Made by a program: the position numbers and the translations under genes. This document shows, in pieces, positions 52,340-60,564 of a stretch of 64,000 nt of DNA. The stretch lies in the NCBI RefSeq assembly GCF_016907315.1, contig NZ_JAFBBS010000001.1:1860001-1924000 (forward strand). The letters run 5' to 3'. Each line of letters opens with the position of its first letter. The first letter of the stretch is position 1. Under the pieces are notes generated by a model. The model saw only the letters and a program-made list of their open reading frames with translations. It made no database searches and had not been told where the DNA came from. This DNA is from Microbacterium esteraromaticum. Lineage in GTDB: Bacteria > Actinomycetota > Actinomycetes > Actinomycetales > Microbacteriaceae.

Positions 52340-52356
52340 ACCAAATCGATTTGGAT
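52340..52356 (-). promoter_or_regulatory. LacI operator of the amidohydrolase operon
   Basis: ACCAAATCGATTTGGAT, containing the perfect palindrome CCAAATCGATTTGG at 52341-52354, identical over 17 nt to the site at 47689-47705. It lies 34 bp upstream of the amidohydrolase start. Confidence 0.8.
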
Positions 52357-52396
52357 TCGGGAACCAGGCGACTGAGCGATGTCGCCTCTGCGGTGG

Positions 52397-52723
52397 TCAG
52401 ACGCGGTTGTACGCGGCGCCGTCGAACTGGGCATCCGCGATTGCGACGGCGGCCGACGCCGTCGTCACAACGCCCGGCTGCAGTGAGTCCACCGGGATGC
52501 CGCGGCCGCGCAGCCCGCCCTCGCAGATCTCGATCGAGGCGAACCCCGGCACCTCGAGCGGATCCGCATCGCGGGTCGCGCCGCGGACTGCTGGTCCGTT
52601 GACGATGATCCGGATGCTGTACTCCGGCCGCGCGTCGTGCAGGGTGTGCGCGATGCCGATCGCGCGCGCGATGTCGTCCGGGCGGTCGGAGACGTGCAGG
52701 AGGACGGTGCGCTGATCGCTCAT
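52397..52723 (-). CDS. DsrE-like family protein
   Basis: 108 aa. The start TVLLHVSDRPDDIARAIGIAHTLHDARPEYSIRIIVNGPAVRGAT is typical of the DsrE/YchN fold, followed by an acid/Gly-rich loop with EICEGGLRGRGI carrying a single Cys where sulfur-carrier members keep one. The C-terminal part (VVTTASAAVAIADAQFDGAAYNRV) completes the fold. The start ATG is at 52723; the frame is open ten codons further. Sulfur transfer is possible but unproven. Confidence 0.75.
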   Translation of the reverse strand: MSDQRTVLLHVSDRPDDIARAIGIAHTLHDARPEYSIRIIVNGPAVRGATRDADPLEVPGFASIEICEGGLRGRGIPVDSLQPGVVTTASAAVAIADAQFDGAAYNRV

Positions 52724-52762
52724 GGCTCGGAGCCTAGACGACCGCACCCGCACCCCGTCGGA

Positions 52763-53602
52763 TCATTCCGGTTCGGGCGCCTCGCCGGGGATGAAGTACC
52801 GTACGGGAGACAGCCCGGTGCGCACGATGGCGTCTCCGCCGGCGTCGAGGAACTGGTCGAACGTGGCGACGCTGAGTGTGCCCGACCTGTCGGCGATGAT
52901 GACGTTGTCGACGACGGGGAGCAGCGACGCGACCCCCTTCGGCCAGGCCGCGAACGTGGTGGTGACGCCGGTCTCGAGCATCCGGGTCTTCGGAATGAGG
53001 AAGCGCACGTCAGGACGCTGCAGCGCCTCGCCCTGTCGTTCGTAAGCGCGCACGCTGAAGAAGCGCAGCACGCGCTCGATGCGCATCTCGAGCGCGGGAT
53101 ACCGCTGGATCCAGTCGAAGCGCTCCCACCCCGCCGGGGTCAGAGCCACAGGATGAGCGCTGACCAGCGGACCGCCCTGGTCGTAGAGCCGCTCGGCGAG
53201 GTCGAGCACACGCGCCACCGCGGCCTCGTCGTCGGCGCCCACGATCGCGACCTGATCGCGGGCGAGAGCGAACAGCACGGGTGCGCCCGCCAGGGCATCC
53301 GCCGGGATGCGGCCGGGCGAGACCAGCACGGATGCCGAGACCACCTCGTCTTCGATGAGGATCATCCCGTCGTCGCCGGCGGGGACGGGTCCGGCGGATG
53401 CCACGGCATCCGCCATCACGTCGGCGAACGCGCGGGTCCAGGTCTCGACCTGCCCCTGTGTGACCGCCGATCCCGCCGGTTCGTCGAGGCCGACGAACAG
53501 CTCGCCGCCGATGTACTCGACGCGCGGGTGGGCATCGCCGGGTGCGGTGACGGCGAGCACCCCCAGTTCGCTGGCTGCGTAGATGCGCGCCACAGCATTC
53601 AT
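52763..53602 (-). CDS. Protein of unknown function (SseB-like layout)
   Basis: 279 aa, not confidently recognised. No signal peptide or membrane segment. It starts with a mixed alpha/beta region (VARIYAASELGVLAVTAPGDAHPRVEYIGGELFVGLDEP), a middle part (ILIEDEVVSASVLVSPGRIPADAL) and a C-terminal region LPVVDNVIIADRSGTLSVATFDQFLDAGG. Only two cysteine-free halves of similar size are seen, which recalls duplicated SseB-type domains; this is weak. Start: ATG at 53602 with GGGGAG upstream, or GTG at 53629. The 278-bp upstream gap to the symporter gene holds no recognisable element. Confidence 0.6.
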   Translation of the reverse strand: MNAVARIYAASELGVLAVTAPGDAHPRVEYIGGELFVGLDEPAGSAVTQGQVETWTRAFADVMADAVASAGPVPAGDDGMILIEDEVVSASVLVSPGRIPADALAGAPVLFALARDQVAIVGADDEAAVARVLDLAERLYDQGGPLVSAHPVALTPAGWERFDWIQRYPALEMRIERVLRFFSVRAYERQGEALQRPDVRFLIPKTRMLETGVTTTFAAWPKGVASLLPVVDNVIIADRSGTLSVATFDQFLDAGGDAIVRTGLSPVRYFIPGEAPEPE

Positions 53603-53880
53603 TCCGGTGTCTCCCCACACATTCGTCACGACGTCTCGTCCTGCCTTGCAACACTATCGGCCGGGTCCGACGCCCCCGGCGCGAGCGGTGCCGCCGACCG
53701 ACTCGGACGGCGCGCCATCGTGAGCGCGGTGATAGACGAGTACGATCGCGTGCTCACCGACCGCCCACCACGCGCCCGCAAGGGGTACGAGCGCCGCTCA
53801 TCGTTACGATGTCTGGGGCGCTGTTCCCCGGAACGCGCCAGGTCGGGATCGTCTCGGCCGGCCGTTTATGAAGGATGCCG

Positions 53881-55152
53881 ATGAAGCTCTTCCGTCTTCC
53901 GCTGCTGGCCTGGATCGTCATCGCGATCGTGCTGGGCGTGCTCGTCGGGCCGGTCATGCCGGTGTGGCTCGGCAACGTCTTCCTGACGTACAACTCGATC
54001 TTCTCGGGCCTGCTCGGCTTCGCGGTGCCGCTGATCATCTTCGGCCTCGTCACGCCGGCGATCGCCGAGCTGGGGCGGGGCGCGGGCAAGTGGCTCGGCC
54101 TGACCGCCGGCATCGCCTACGCATCGACGGTGCTCGCCGGCCTGCTCGCCTATTTCGTGAGCCGGTGGCTGTTCACCGAGTCACTCAGCGCAACCGACTC
54201 GGTCATCTTCGATGAGAAGTCGTCGGCGTTCACTCCGTACTTCTCGGTCGTGGGCGAGGCGAGCGGCGGGGCGACCGAGATCGTGCTCGCGCCGGTGATC
54301 GACGTCATGTCGGCGCTCGTGCTCGCATTCGTCGTCGGCATCGGGCTCACCGCGATGCGCGGCGGCGTGGTGCTGCAGGGTGCGATCGAGTTCCGCACGA
54401 TCGTCGAGGGGCTCATCCGCCGCATCATCGTGCCCGCGCTGCCGATCTACATCTTCGGCATCTTCATGGAGCTGTCGAACAGCGGCTCGGCCGTCGACGT
54501 GATCGGCAAGTTCCTGCTCGTGGTGGTCGTGTCGTTCGCGCTCACGCTCGTCGTGCTTCTGCTGCAGTACTCGGCCGCGGGCGCGATCGCGGGCGTCAAC
54601 CCGTTCAAGGCCCTGTGGGGCATGCGCGACGCGTACGTCACAGCCCTGGGAACGTCGTCGTCGGCGGCGACGATCCCCGTCACGCTCGAGTCCGCGAAGC
54701 GCAACGGGGTGACCGATGCCGTGGCCGGATTCGTCATTCCGCTGTGCGCGACCATCCACCTGTCGGGCTCGATGGTGAAGATCACGTGCTTCTCGATCGC
54801 GGTGCTGCTCCTCTCGGACGGAGACGTGAGCCTCGGCTCGTACCTGCCGTTCATCCTCATGCTCGCGGTCATGATGATCGCCGCCCCCGGCGTTCCTGGT
54901 GGGGCCATCGCGGCGGCTGCCGGGCTGCTGGTGCAGATGCTCGGCTTCGGCGAGGCCGAGGTGGGTCTCATGTTCGCGGCCTACATCGCTCTCGACAGCT
55001 TCGGCACCGCGACCAACGTCACGGGCGATGGCGCGATCGCGCTGATCGTGAACAAGCTCTCGCGCGGGCGGCTCGGTGCGGATGCCTCGGATCCGGCCTC
55101 CCTGGTCGCCGAGCGCGCGCAGGCGGGCGAGACCCCGCGAACCTCCCTCTGA
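53881..55152 (+). CDS. Dicarboxylate/amino acid:cation symporter (DAACS, GltP/DctA-like)
   Basis: 423 aa, eight helices plus re-entrant loops. Key motifs: the serine-rich hairpin ALGTSSSAATIPVTLESAKRNGVTD, the IPLCATIHLSGSMVKITCFSIAVL stretch and AAPGVPGGAIAAAAGLLVQMLGF, and the substrate site region IALDSFGTATNVTGDGAIALIVNKLS (the Asn-x3-Asp motif). Na+- or H+-coupled uptake of C4-dicarboxylates, glutamate or serine is expected. Start ATG at 53881 sits 6 nt after GAAGGA; an ATG at 53875 directly follows it. Confidence 0.93.
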   Translation: MKLFRLPLLAWIVIAIVLGVLVGPVMPVWLGNVFLTYNSIFSGLLGFAVPLIIFGLVTPAIAELGRGAGKWLGLTAGIAYASTVLAGLLAYFVSRWLFTESLSATDSVIFDEKSSAFTPYFSVVGEASGGATEIVLAPVIDVMSALVLAFVVGIGLTAMRGGVVLQGAIEFRTIVEGLIRRIIVPALPIYIFGIFMELSNSGSAVDVIGKFLLVVVVSFALTLVVLLLQYSAAGAIAGVNPFKALWGMRDAYVTALGTSSSAATIPVTLESAKRNGVTDAVAGFVIPLCATIHLSGSMVKITCFSIAVLLLSDGDVSLGSYLPFILMLAVMMIAAPGVPGGAIAAAAGLLVQMLGFGEAEVGLMFAAYIALDSFGTATNVTGDGAIALIVNKLSRGRLGADASDPASLVAERAQAGETPRTSL

Positions 55153-55182
55153 ACCCGGCACCCTTTGACCCGGCCACCCGCG

Positions 55183-55560
55183 ATGTTCCGCCGCCAGATC
55201 CGCATCCACGTCGACCGCGACAGCGTCGCCGCCGGCGACGACATGCGCTCGCACGCCGCCGATGTGACGGCTCGGCGCGGCTCGCGCCTGAGCGAGATCA
55301 TCGACGGCGTCACGCCCGACGTGCGGGTTCCCGGCTGGTCGTGGGTGGTGATCGTCGACCGCGAGACGGCCGCGGTGTGGTCGGTCGACGGCGGCATCCG
55401 GATGCTCGTGCCCGACCGCACGGTGACTGCCGAGTCGCTGGACGTGTTCTTCCGCTACTTCATGCAGATCGACGCCGACTGGCTGCTCGCTCGTCTCGCC
55501 GAGGGCGCCCGCCCGAACCGCGACGCGCTGACCGCGGAGTGGCAGCGCTCGAGGAGTTGA
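55183..55560 (+). CDS. Small protein of unknown function
   Basis: 125 aa, not recognised. Compact alpha/beta composition: FRRQIRIHVDRDSVAAGDDMRSH, a hydrophobic strand WSWVVIVDRETAAVWSVDG, and a C-terminal helix (SLDVFFRYFMQIDADWLLARLAEG). No cysteine or signal. The start is uncertain (ATG 55183, or TTG 55165 in frame). It follows the symporter gene by about 30 nt on the same strand and may be co-transcribed; a palindromic element ends the pair. Confidence 0.7.
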   Translation: MFRRQIRIHVDRDSVAAGDDMRSHAADVTARRGSRLSEIIDGVTPDVRVPGWSWVVIVDRETAAVWSVDGGIRMLVPDRTVTAESLDVFFRYFMQIDADWLLARLAEGARPNRDALTAEWQRSRS

Positions 55561-55597
55561 CGGCGTCGGACGGCGCGGGCTGAGTCCCGAGCCCCGG

Positions 55598-55653
55598 CGA
55601 GAGGTCGAAAAGGCACCTCCCGGGCATCCGGCAGGTGCCTTTCTGACTTCTCG
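55598..55653. repeat. Palindromic element, AAAGGCACC family (single copy)
   Basis: Inner stem AAAGGCACCT (55609-55618)/AGGTGCCTTT (55633-55642) and outer arms CGAGAGGTC (55598-55606)/GACTTCTCG (55645-55653, one mismatch). It separates convergent genes and should terminate both. Nearly identical to 57823-57878, and related to the tandem array at 4188-4448. Confidence 0.85.
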
Positions 55654-55678
55654 GCGCCCTGCAACCTCATCGGCCGGC

Positions 55679-56266
55679 TCAGACGGCTCCCGCGCCTGCC
55701 AGGGCGATCACGTCGGCCCACGACCAGCCGACATCGACGTCATCGACGGGGTCGCCCGCCAGCCGGCTGAGCACCCATCCGGCGGGCACGAGGTGTAGCC
55801 CGAGCGACCGGGTTCCCTCAGCTTCGCTGCCCGCCCACACCAGGGCCACACCCAGCGAATCCGAGTACGCCCAGCAGTCGGCGCGGGTGGCACCGGCATC
55901 GCGAAGCGCGGCTCGGTACGAGCCGATGCTGTCGTCGCTGTCGGCCGACAGGTCCATCTCGCTCCACGGCCCGGCACGGTGCAGAGCGGCGCCCTGGACG
56001 TGCGAGGCGAAAGAGGTGATCTGGGCCGGCTCGGCGTAGGGGTTGTAGCCGTGGTCTGCAGCACCCCACCACGCCAGAGGGATGATCCTGGCCTGCCCGC
56101 GAACCAGCACGGGAACGTTCGTCGCCAGCCACCCGTCGCCTGCTGCGTCTGTCGCACCGGGCGGAACGGCCTGGGAGCGTACGATCAGGTCGCGTGCATC
56201 CGCAGGCAGAAGGGCGCCCTGCTCAAGAGCGCTGGTGCCGAATGCCCTGGCATCGCGGGCGTTCAC
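55679..56266 (-). CDS. Candidate immunity protein of the type VII toxin module
   Basis: 195 aa, not recognised. Soluble, no signal peptide, single Cys; Trp-rich stretches (IIPLAWWGAADHGYNPYAEP, GWVLSRLAGDPVDDVDVGWSWADV). It begins with a GTG that overlaps the stop of the preceding candidate toxin gene (GTGA), so the two are translated together, the usual arrangement for toxin-immunity pairs. The immunity role is inferred from order and coupling only. Confidence 0.5.
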   Translation of the reverse strand: MNARDARAFGTSALEQGALLPADARDLIVRSQAVPPGATDAAGDGWLATNVPVLVRGQARIIPLAWWGAADHGYNPYAEPAQITSFASHVQGAALHRAGPWSEMDLSADSDDSIGSYRAALRDAGATRADCWAYSDSLGVALVWAGSEAEGTRSLGLHLVPAGWVLSRLAGDPVDDVDVGWSWADVIALAGAGAV

Positions 56267-56982
56267 AGGTCGAGACTCCGCCAGCTACCGGGCCAACGCG
56301 ATTGGTCGAGCACACCGTCGCCGTTGTTCCAGCCGGTCGCGTCATGCGGGATGTCGATCACGGCTTCGGGGATGCCGCTGGGCAGGTACCCGCCGGGAAT
56401 CCACTTGTCGGCGTCGGTCCCGCCCTCATTGCCGCTGGGCATGCTCAGACCCGAGAGCTCATCGGGGCCGAAGTCGCGCAACTGCACGTCGCCGCCGTCG
56501 AAGAAGTTGCTCGGCAGGCCGAGCGCGTGGGCCAGATCCTGCGGGCTGTTCACCTGGTCCATCAGCTCATTGAGCTTGTCGGTGGGGAAGACGTAGGCGG
56601 TGTTGGTGGCGTTGCCCGGCACCTGGTTGTTGCCGGGGCCCCAGTCGAGCAGGCTGTCGGTCTTGTAGATGCGGGTCGCGCCGCCCGTGAACTGGTCGAG
56701 ATGCGTGGCGATGTAGTCCTCGTCGAGGTACTCCGACGGATCGGGCCGGTTGCCCTTCCCGGCGCCGACGATCTCGTTGGGCGTCGGCCCGTCCTTCTTC
56801 CACCCGTTCTGCAGCCCGTCGGGCACGACGTCCTTGTCGTCGAGGTCGGTGATCTCGACGCCGTTGCGCTTGGAGTTCGCGCCGTGCTTGCGGAACATCT
56901 CGGCGAGCTGCTTGACATGGATGGGAGTGTCGTCGAGTGCCCTCAGCAGAGGCTCGACGGCGTTCTTCAGCGGGTGTCCCAT
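56263..56982 (-). CDS. Candidate type VII-secreted toxin domain protein
   Basis: 239 aa. The N-terminal 80 residues are Lys-rich and polar (RKHGANSKRNGVEITDLDDKDVV). The C-terminal part has compact, conserved-looking motifs: YIATHLDQFTGGATRIYKTD, NTAYVFPTDKLNELM, and MPSGNEGG followed by WIPGGYLPSGIPEAVID. These recall C-terminal domains of actinobacterial and Bacillus polymorphic toxins, possibly with an ADP-ribosyltransferase-like or NAD-hydrolase-like Arg/Tyr/Glu arrangement, but I cannot assign a family. ATG is preceded by GGGAGG, 2 nt after the carrier gene stop. No own secretion signal; delivery would rely on the upstream carrier. Confidence 0.55.
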   Translation of the reverse strand: MGHPLKNAVEPLLRALDDTPIHVKQLAEMFRKHGANSKRNGVEITDLDDKDVVPDGLQNGWKKDGPTPNEIVGAGKGNRPDPSEYLDEDYIATHLDQFTGGATRIYKTDSLLDWGPGNNQVPGNATNTAYVFPTDKLNELMDQVNSPQDLAHALGLPSNFFDGGDVQLRDFGPDELSGLSMPSGNEGGTDADKWIPGGYLPSGIPEAVIDIPHDATGWNNGDGVLDQSRWPGSWRSLDL

Positions 56983-56984
56983 GG

Positions 56985-57689
56985 TCAGCCTCCCGTGATG
57001 TTCAGGCTCGACAGGTCGGCCATGAGCTGTGCTGTCAGTGTCTCGACGTCGGACGCGTGCTGCTCCATCTCGCCCTCGGCCTGCTCGAGCGCCTGCAGGT
57101 CGGCGTAGAACTCGTCGGGGTCGCCGGCGACGGCTTCGACGATGGGCGACTCGAGGGCGGCGGCGATGACCTGAGGCAGCTGCTCGGCGAGCGGTTCGAT
57201 CGCCATGGGCAGGAGCTGGTTCATCAGCTGCTCGACGGCGATGTCGACCGCCGCGTTGAGCAGCTTCTTCTTGATCAGCAGCATCGGACCCGCACCCAGA
57301 GCGGTGACGGGGTTGGTGAGCATTCCGACCAGGGTGATCATCGTGGTGGTCACGTCGGCGATCACCTTGATCTTGAGGCCGAAGACCACGTCGGCGGCGA
57401 TGTCGATGCCGCCGGGCACCGGGTGCAGCAGGTCGAGCAGCTTCTCGAGGTTCTGCGAGCGGTTGGTGTTCCAGGCGCTCACGTAGGCGGGGCCGGCCTG
57501 CCCGCGCATGGCCGCGACCATGTCGCCGTTGACCTTGCGATCCATCTGCTGGATCTTGCTCTCGAGGTCACCGCGGAAGTTCGAGATCATCACCCCGGCA
57601 CGACGAAGTTCGTCTTCATCGATGTCGGGCCAGTCGAAGCCCAGTTTCTCCATCACCCAGATCAGTTCATCCGGCAGCATCATCCCCAC
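56985..57689 (-). CDS. WXG100/CpnT N-terminal-like type VII secretion carrier
   Basis: 234 aa. It opens with LPDELIWVMEKLGFDWPDIDEDELRRAG, close to the P-E-L-x-W...DWPxxDE pattern of CpnT-type N-terminal domains that guide toxins through ESX/type VII systems. Residues about 30-75 are an amphipathic helical hairpin (ESKIQQMDRKVNGDMVAAMRGQAG). A central hydrophobic part (VTTTMITLVGMLTNPVTALGAGPMLL) and a long C-terminal helix follow. In CpnT the carrier and toxin are one chain; here they are separate adjacent genes. GTG start at 57689 with GGAGG 7 nt upstream. Confidence 0.7.
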   Translation of the reverse strand: MGMMLPDELIWVMEKLGFDWPDIDEDELRRAGVMISNFRGDLESKIQQMDRKVNGDMVAAMRGQAGPAYVSAWNTNRSQNLEKLLDLLHPVPGGIDIAADVVFGLKIKVIADVTTTMITLVGMLTNPVTALGAGPMLLIKKKLLNAAVDIAVEQLMNQLLPMAIEPLAEQLPQVIAAALESPIVEAVAGDPDEFYADLQALEQAEGEMEQHASDVETLTAQLMADLSSLNITGG

Positions 57690-57822
57690 GGCACAACCTC
57701 CACGCTCCAGGCTATTGGGTCGGGCGACATCCTCTCGATGGGGAGAACAACCCATGCCGTCGAAATGGCCCGAGTGCCGCTTGCTGGGCCCGGGGCCCCG
57801 CAGGCTGAGCCCCGAGCGCCGG

Positions 57823-57878
57823 CGAGAGGTCAAAAAGGCACCTCCCGCGCATCCGGCAGGTGCCTTTCCGACCTCTCG
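57823..57878. repeat. Palindromic element, AAAGGCACC family (single copy)
   Basis: Inner stem AAAGGCACCT (57834-57843)/AGGTGCCTTT (57858-57867), outer perfect arms CGAGAGGTC (57823-57831)/GACCTCTCG (57870-57878). It lies 6 nt past the SDR stop and upstream of the type VII module. With the copy at 55598 it brackets that module on both sides. Confidence 0.85.
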
Positions 57879-57884
57879 GCGGGC

Positions 57885-58886
57885 TTACTGCACCGACCAC
57901 CCGCCGTCGGAGGCGAGGACGGCGCCGTTGATGTTGACGGCGTCGTCGCTCAGCAGGAAGGTGATCGATGCGGCGAGGTGCTCTGCCGTTGCGACGGTGG
58001 GGATCGCCTGCTGGAAGGGCCCGAGGCGACCCGAGCCGTACTCCGACATGTTCGGCGGCATCGGGATGCCGGTGGCGACGCCGCCCGGGGCGACGGAGTT
58101 GACCCGGATGCCCTTGGGGCCGTAGATGAACGCGGCCGACTTCGTGACGCCGATGACGCCGTGCTTGCTGGCGGTGTAGGCGTTGCCGGATGCGTTGCCG
58201 CGCAGGCCCGCCTCGCTCGAGACGTTGAGGATGGCGCCGCGCCCTGCGGCCTCCATGATCGGCAGCACCGCTCGCATGAGCTTGAACGGCGCGGTGAGGT
58301 TGATGGCGATGACGCGATCCCAGACGGCGTCGGTGGTCTCGCCTGCGGGCGAGAAGTCGTCGTTGATGCCGGCGACGTTGGCGAGGGCGTCGATGCAGTC
58401 ACCGGCGGCGGCGATGACGGCGTCGATGGATGCCTGCTGGGTCAGGTCTCCGGCGACGGTGACGACATCGTGGCCGGCGAGGTCGGTCGTGAGGGCGTCG
58501 AGCTTGTCGGCCGAGATGTCGGCGGCGACGACGCGGCCGCCCTCGCGGGCGATGCGGGATGCCGTGGCGCGACCGATTCCGGATGCTGCGCCCGTGACGA
58601 TCACGGTCTTGCCTGCGAAGCGGCCGGGGGTGATGCTCTCTGTCCAGCCGGCGCTCTCGTCGTCAGCGGGAATCTCGCCGCCGTTCACTGCGCGGACGAG
58701 GTCGTCGACGACGGACTGCGGCATCGCGCCCTGGCTCATGACGATGAGCTGCTGCAGCGGCAGGCCGAGCACGGGGGTGAGCTGCGCGGCGTCGGCACCC
58801 GATTGCGCGAGCAGGCCCCGGATGAGGTCGCCGCCGATCGGATCGTTCAGCCACTCGCCAATGGTGGAGTGTGCGGTCAGGGCCAT
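57885..58886 (-). CDS. Short-chain dehydrogenase/reductase with N-terminal extension
   Basis: 333 aa, NAD(P)-dependent. From about residue 93 it is a classical SDR: KTVIVTGAASGIGRATASRIA (cofactor), LANVAGINDDF (NNAG-like), ILNVSSEAGLRGNASGNAYTASKHGVIG (catalytic Ser, Tyr and Lys) and the terminal NINGAVLASDGGWSVQ. The first 92 residues are an extra helical region (IGEWLNDPIGGDLIRGLLAQSG, QLIVMSQGAMPQSVVDDLVRAVNGG), also known from bacterial glycosidases as a C-terminal domain. ATG at 58886 with AAGGAGAG upstream. Divergent from a TetR gene. Confidence 0.88.
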   Translation of the reverse strand: MALTAHSTIGEWLNDPIGGDLIRGLLAQSGADAAQLTPVLGLPLQQLIVMSQGAMPQSVVDDLVRAVNGGEIPADDESAGWTESITPGRFAGKTVIVTGAASGIGRATASRIAREGGRVVAADISADKLDALTTDLAGHDVVTVAGDLTQQASIDAVIAAAGDCIDALANVAGINDDFSPAGETTDAVWDRVIAINLTAPFKLMRAVLPIMEAAGRGAILNVSSEAGLRGNASGNAYTASKHGVIGVTKSAAFIYGPKGIRVNSVAPGGVATGIPMPPNMSEYGSGRLGPFQQAIPTVATAEHLAASITFLLSDDAVNINGAVLASDGGWSVQ

Positions 58887-58966
58887 GGTCTCTCCTTGCT
58901 CGTGCGTGCTGTTCGAGTTTCGCAACGCTGCGTCTACTAATGGTATCCCTTCGGTACGCTTCTCGG

Positions 58967-59530
58967 GTGGCCAGACCCCGAAGTGAACATGCCCGCCAGG
59001 CGGTGCTGGCGTCTATGCGTGCTGCTCTGTCGGGTTCCGGGTACGCCGCGGTGACGATCGAGGGGCTCGCTCTCGAGGCGGGCGTCGCCAAGCAGACGAT
59101 CTACCGGTGGTGGCCGTCGAAGGCGGCGATCCTCGGCGAGGCGCTGCTCGAAGGATCGCTGCCCGCCGTCGAACTTCCCGTGACCGACGACCTCCGTGCC
59201 GACCTGCGCTCGGTGCTCTCATCGCACGGAGACGAGGCCGTCGCACTGGCGCGCGCCCTCATCGCCGTCACGGCGACCGACCCCGAGCTGGGCCAGAAGC
59301 TGAACGCGCGCCTGGCGGCCCCGCTGCGGGAGTGGACTGCGGCGAGGTTGGCCGCGGCCGTGCAGGCGGGCGAGGTGCGAGCCGACGTCGATGCCGCCGT
59401 CGTGGCGGATCAGCTGATCGCCCTTGGGTCGTACGCGGCTCTCGTCGGTGGACCGATGGAGGCCCAGCGGGTGGATGCCGTGGTCGACGTCATCGTCCGG
59501 GGGATCGGACGCGGCGACTCGACGCTCTGA
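58967..59530 (+). CDS. TetR-family transcriptional regulator
   Basis: 187 aa, GTG start. DNA-binding region ARQAVLASMRAALSGSGYAAVTIEGLALEAGVAKQTIYRWWPSKAAILGEALLEG; C-terminal ligand domain of the TetR_C_16-like type. It is divergent from the SDR gene, 80 bp apart, with a partial palindrome GTATCCCTTCGGTAC (58943-58957) between them; it probably represses that gene and itself. Confidence 0.9.
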   Translation: MARPRSEHARQAVLASMRAALSGSGYAAVTIEGLALEAGVAKQTIYRWWPSKAAILGEALLEGSLPAVELPVTDDLRADLRSVLSSHGDEAVALARALIAVTATDPELGQKLNARLAAPLREWTAARLAAAVQAGEVRADVDAAVVADQLIALGSYAALVGGPMEAQRVDAVVDVIVRGIGRGDSTL

Positions 59531-59534
59531 GCAT

Positions 59535-60326
59535 TCAGCCCGACCGGCTGAGCACGACGTCGGCTGGCGTCTGCAGCATCCGCCACCCCTCATCGCGCGC
59601 GGCGGGAGTCGAGAGCACGTCTGCGTCGGACAGGACGTCGAGGTCGACGCCGGTCATCGCGGCGATGTCGGCGACCGGCACCTGGAACGTGCGGAACGCG
59701 CCGAGCGGCGGCGCGGCGAGCAGCCCGTCGCGGGTGTCGACGAGCTCACGCTGGTCGAGCACGAAACCGGCCGTGTCCAGGCCGCTCCGGCCGACCCAGG
59801 CGGCGATCTTCCAGAACCGCAGCGGGATCCGGATGCCGCGGTACGGCGGGTCATCGTCACCGAGCACCGGCGCCGTGAAGACCGAGATGCGCTGATCGGT
59901 CGTCTCGGCATAGCCGAGCACGTGGTCCTCAAGGCCCAGCCACAGCTCCTTCGACTGATTGAACCCGGCCGCCTGCGGGGCGGAGTTGGGGTAGAAGAAG
60001 GTGGCCGTCATCGCATCCGCCGCGTTCTCGCCCCAGCCGGGATCGCGGCGCCGCACGAGGTGCCCACGGTCGAGGTCGTTGCGGGCGTACACCTCAGGGC
60101 CGGTCTGGGCGCTCTCCGGTACGCGCGGATCCAGCCGCCAGTCACCCGATCGCGGCAGGTCGCGCAGCAGCGCGCCGTCGATGTTCACGGCGGTCACGGT
60201 GGCGAGCCGGCGCTCGGCAGCGAGCAGCACCGAGAAGTGCGGGTAGGTCAGCTCGTGCGCCTCGAGGGCGGATGCCGGAAGCGGCACCCTCACCGTGAGG
60301 AAGTCGGGATCGTATCCGTCGGCCAT
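59535..60326 (-). CDS. DNA/RNA non-specific (NUC-type) endonuclease without signal peptide
   Basis: 263 aa. The beta-beta-alpha-metal motif is clear: RNDLDRGHLVRRRDPGWG (DRGH with the catalytic His), followed by the family's FFYPNSAPQAAGFNQSKELWLGLEDHVL with the Mg-binding Asn. Serratia-type nucleases with these motifs are normally secreted; here no signal peptide or lipobox is seen. The start is ATG at 60326; the ATG at 60344 is an alternative and neither has a good ribosome-binding site. Convergent with the TetR gene (4-nt gap), divergent from the very large gene to the right. Confidence 0.85.
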   Translation of the reverse strand: MADGYDPDFLTVRVPLPASALEAHELTYPHFSVLLAAERRLATVTAVNIDGALLRDLPRSGDWRLDPRVPESAQTGPEVYARNDLDRGHLVRRRDPGWGENAADAMTATFFYPNSAPQAAGFNQSKELWLGLEDHVLGYAETTDQRISVFTAPVLGDDDPPYRGIRIPLRFWKIAAWVGRSGLDTAGFVLDQRELVDTRDGLLAAPPLGAFRTFQVPVADIAAMTGVDLDVLSDADVLSTPAARDEGWRMLQTPADVVLSRSG

Positions 60327-60483
60327 GGGGCCATGATGACGCATGCGTCGGACACCGTGCAGGTGCCGGCGGACGCATCCGTCGCCGGGTCTCGCGACGG
60401 GCGGGAAGACCTGGTTGTCGCACCACGCAACCGCTCTGAAGTGGCTCTGTTGCGGGCCCCCGAGCGGGAGTACGATCCGGCGG

Positions 60484-60514
60484 TGTGAGGAGTGTTCGTC
60501 TGGGGCTCCTCACA
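60484..60514. repeat. Inverted repeat upstream of the very large gene
   Basis: TGTGAGGAG at 60484-60492 and CTCCTCACA at 60506-60514, perfect 9-bp arms, 13-nt loop, about 50 nt before the start codon of the next gene. It could be an operator or a leader hairpin. The rest of the 238-bp gap between the nuclease and this gene shows nothing else. Confidence 0.55.
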
Positions 60515-60564
60515 TCATCTCGATCGTCAGCGTGCGCCCCGCGGGACGCGGATCGGAGACAGCC

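Noticed and set aside
55598..57878. Composite transposon or genomic island flanked by repeats
   Set aside because: The two flanking palindromes are near-identical, but there is no transposase, integrase, tRNA end or target duplication, and base composition looks like the neighbours.
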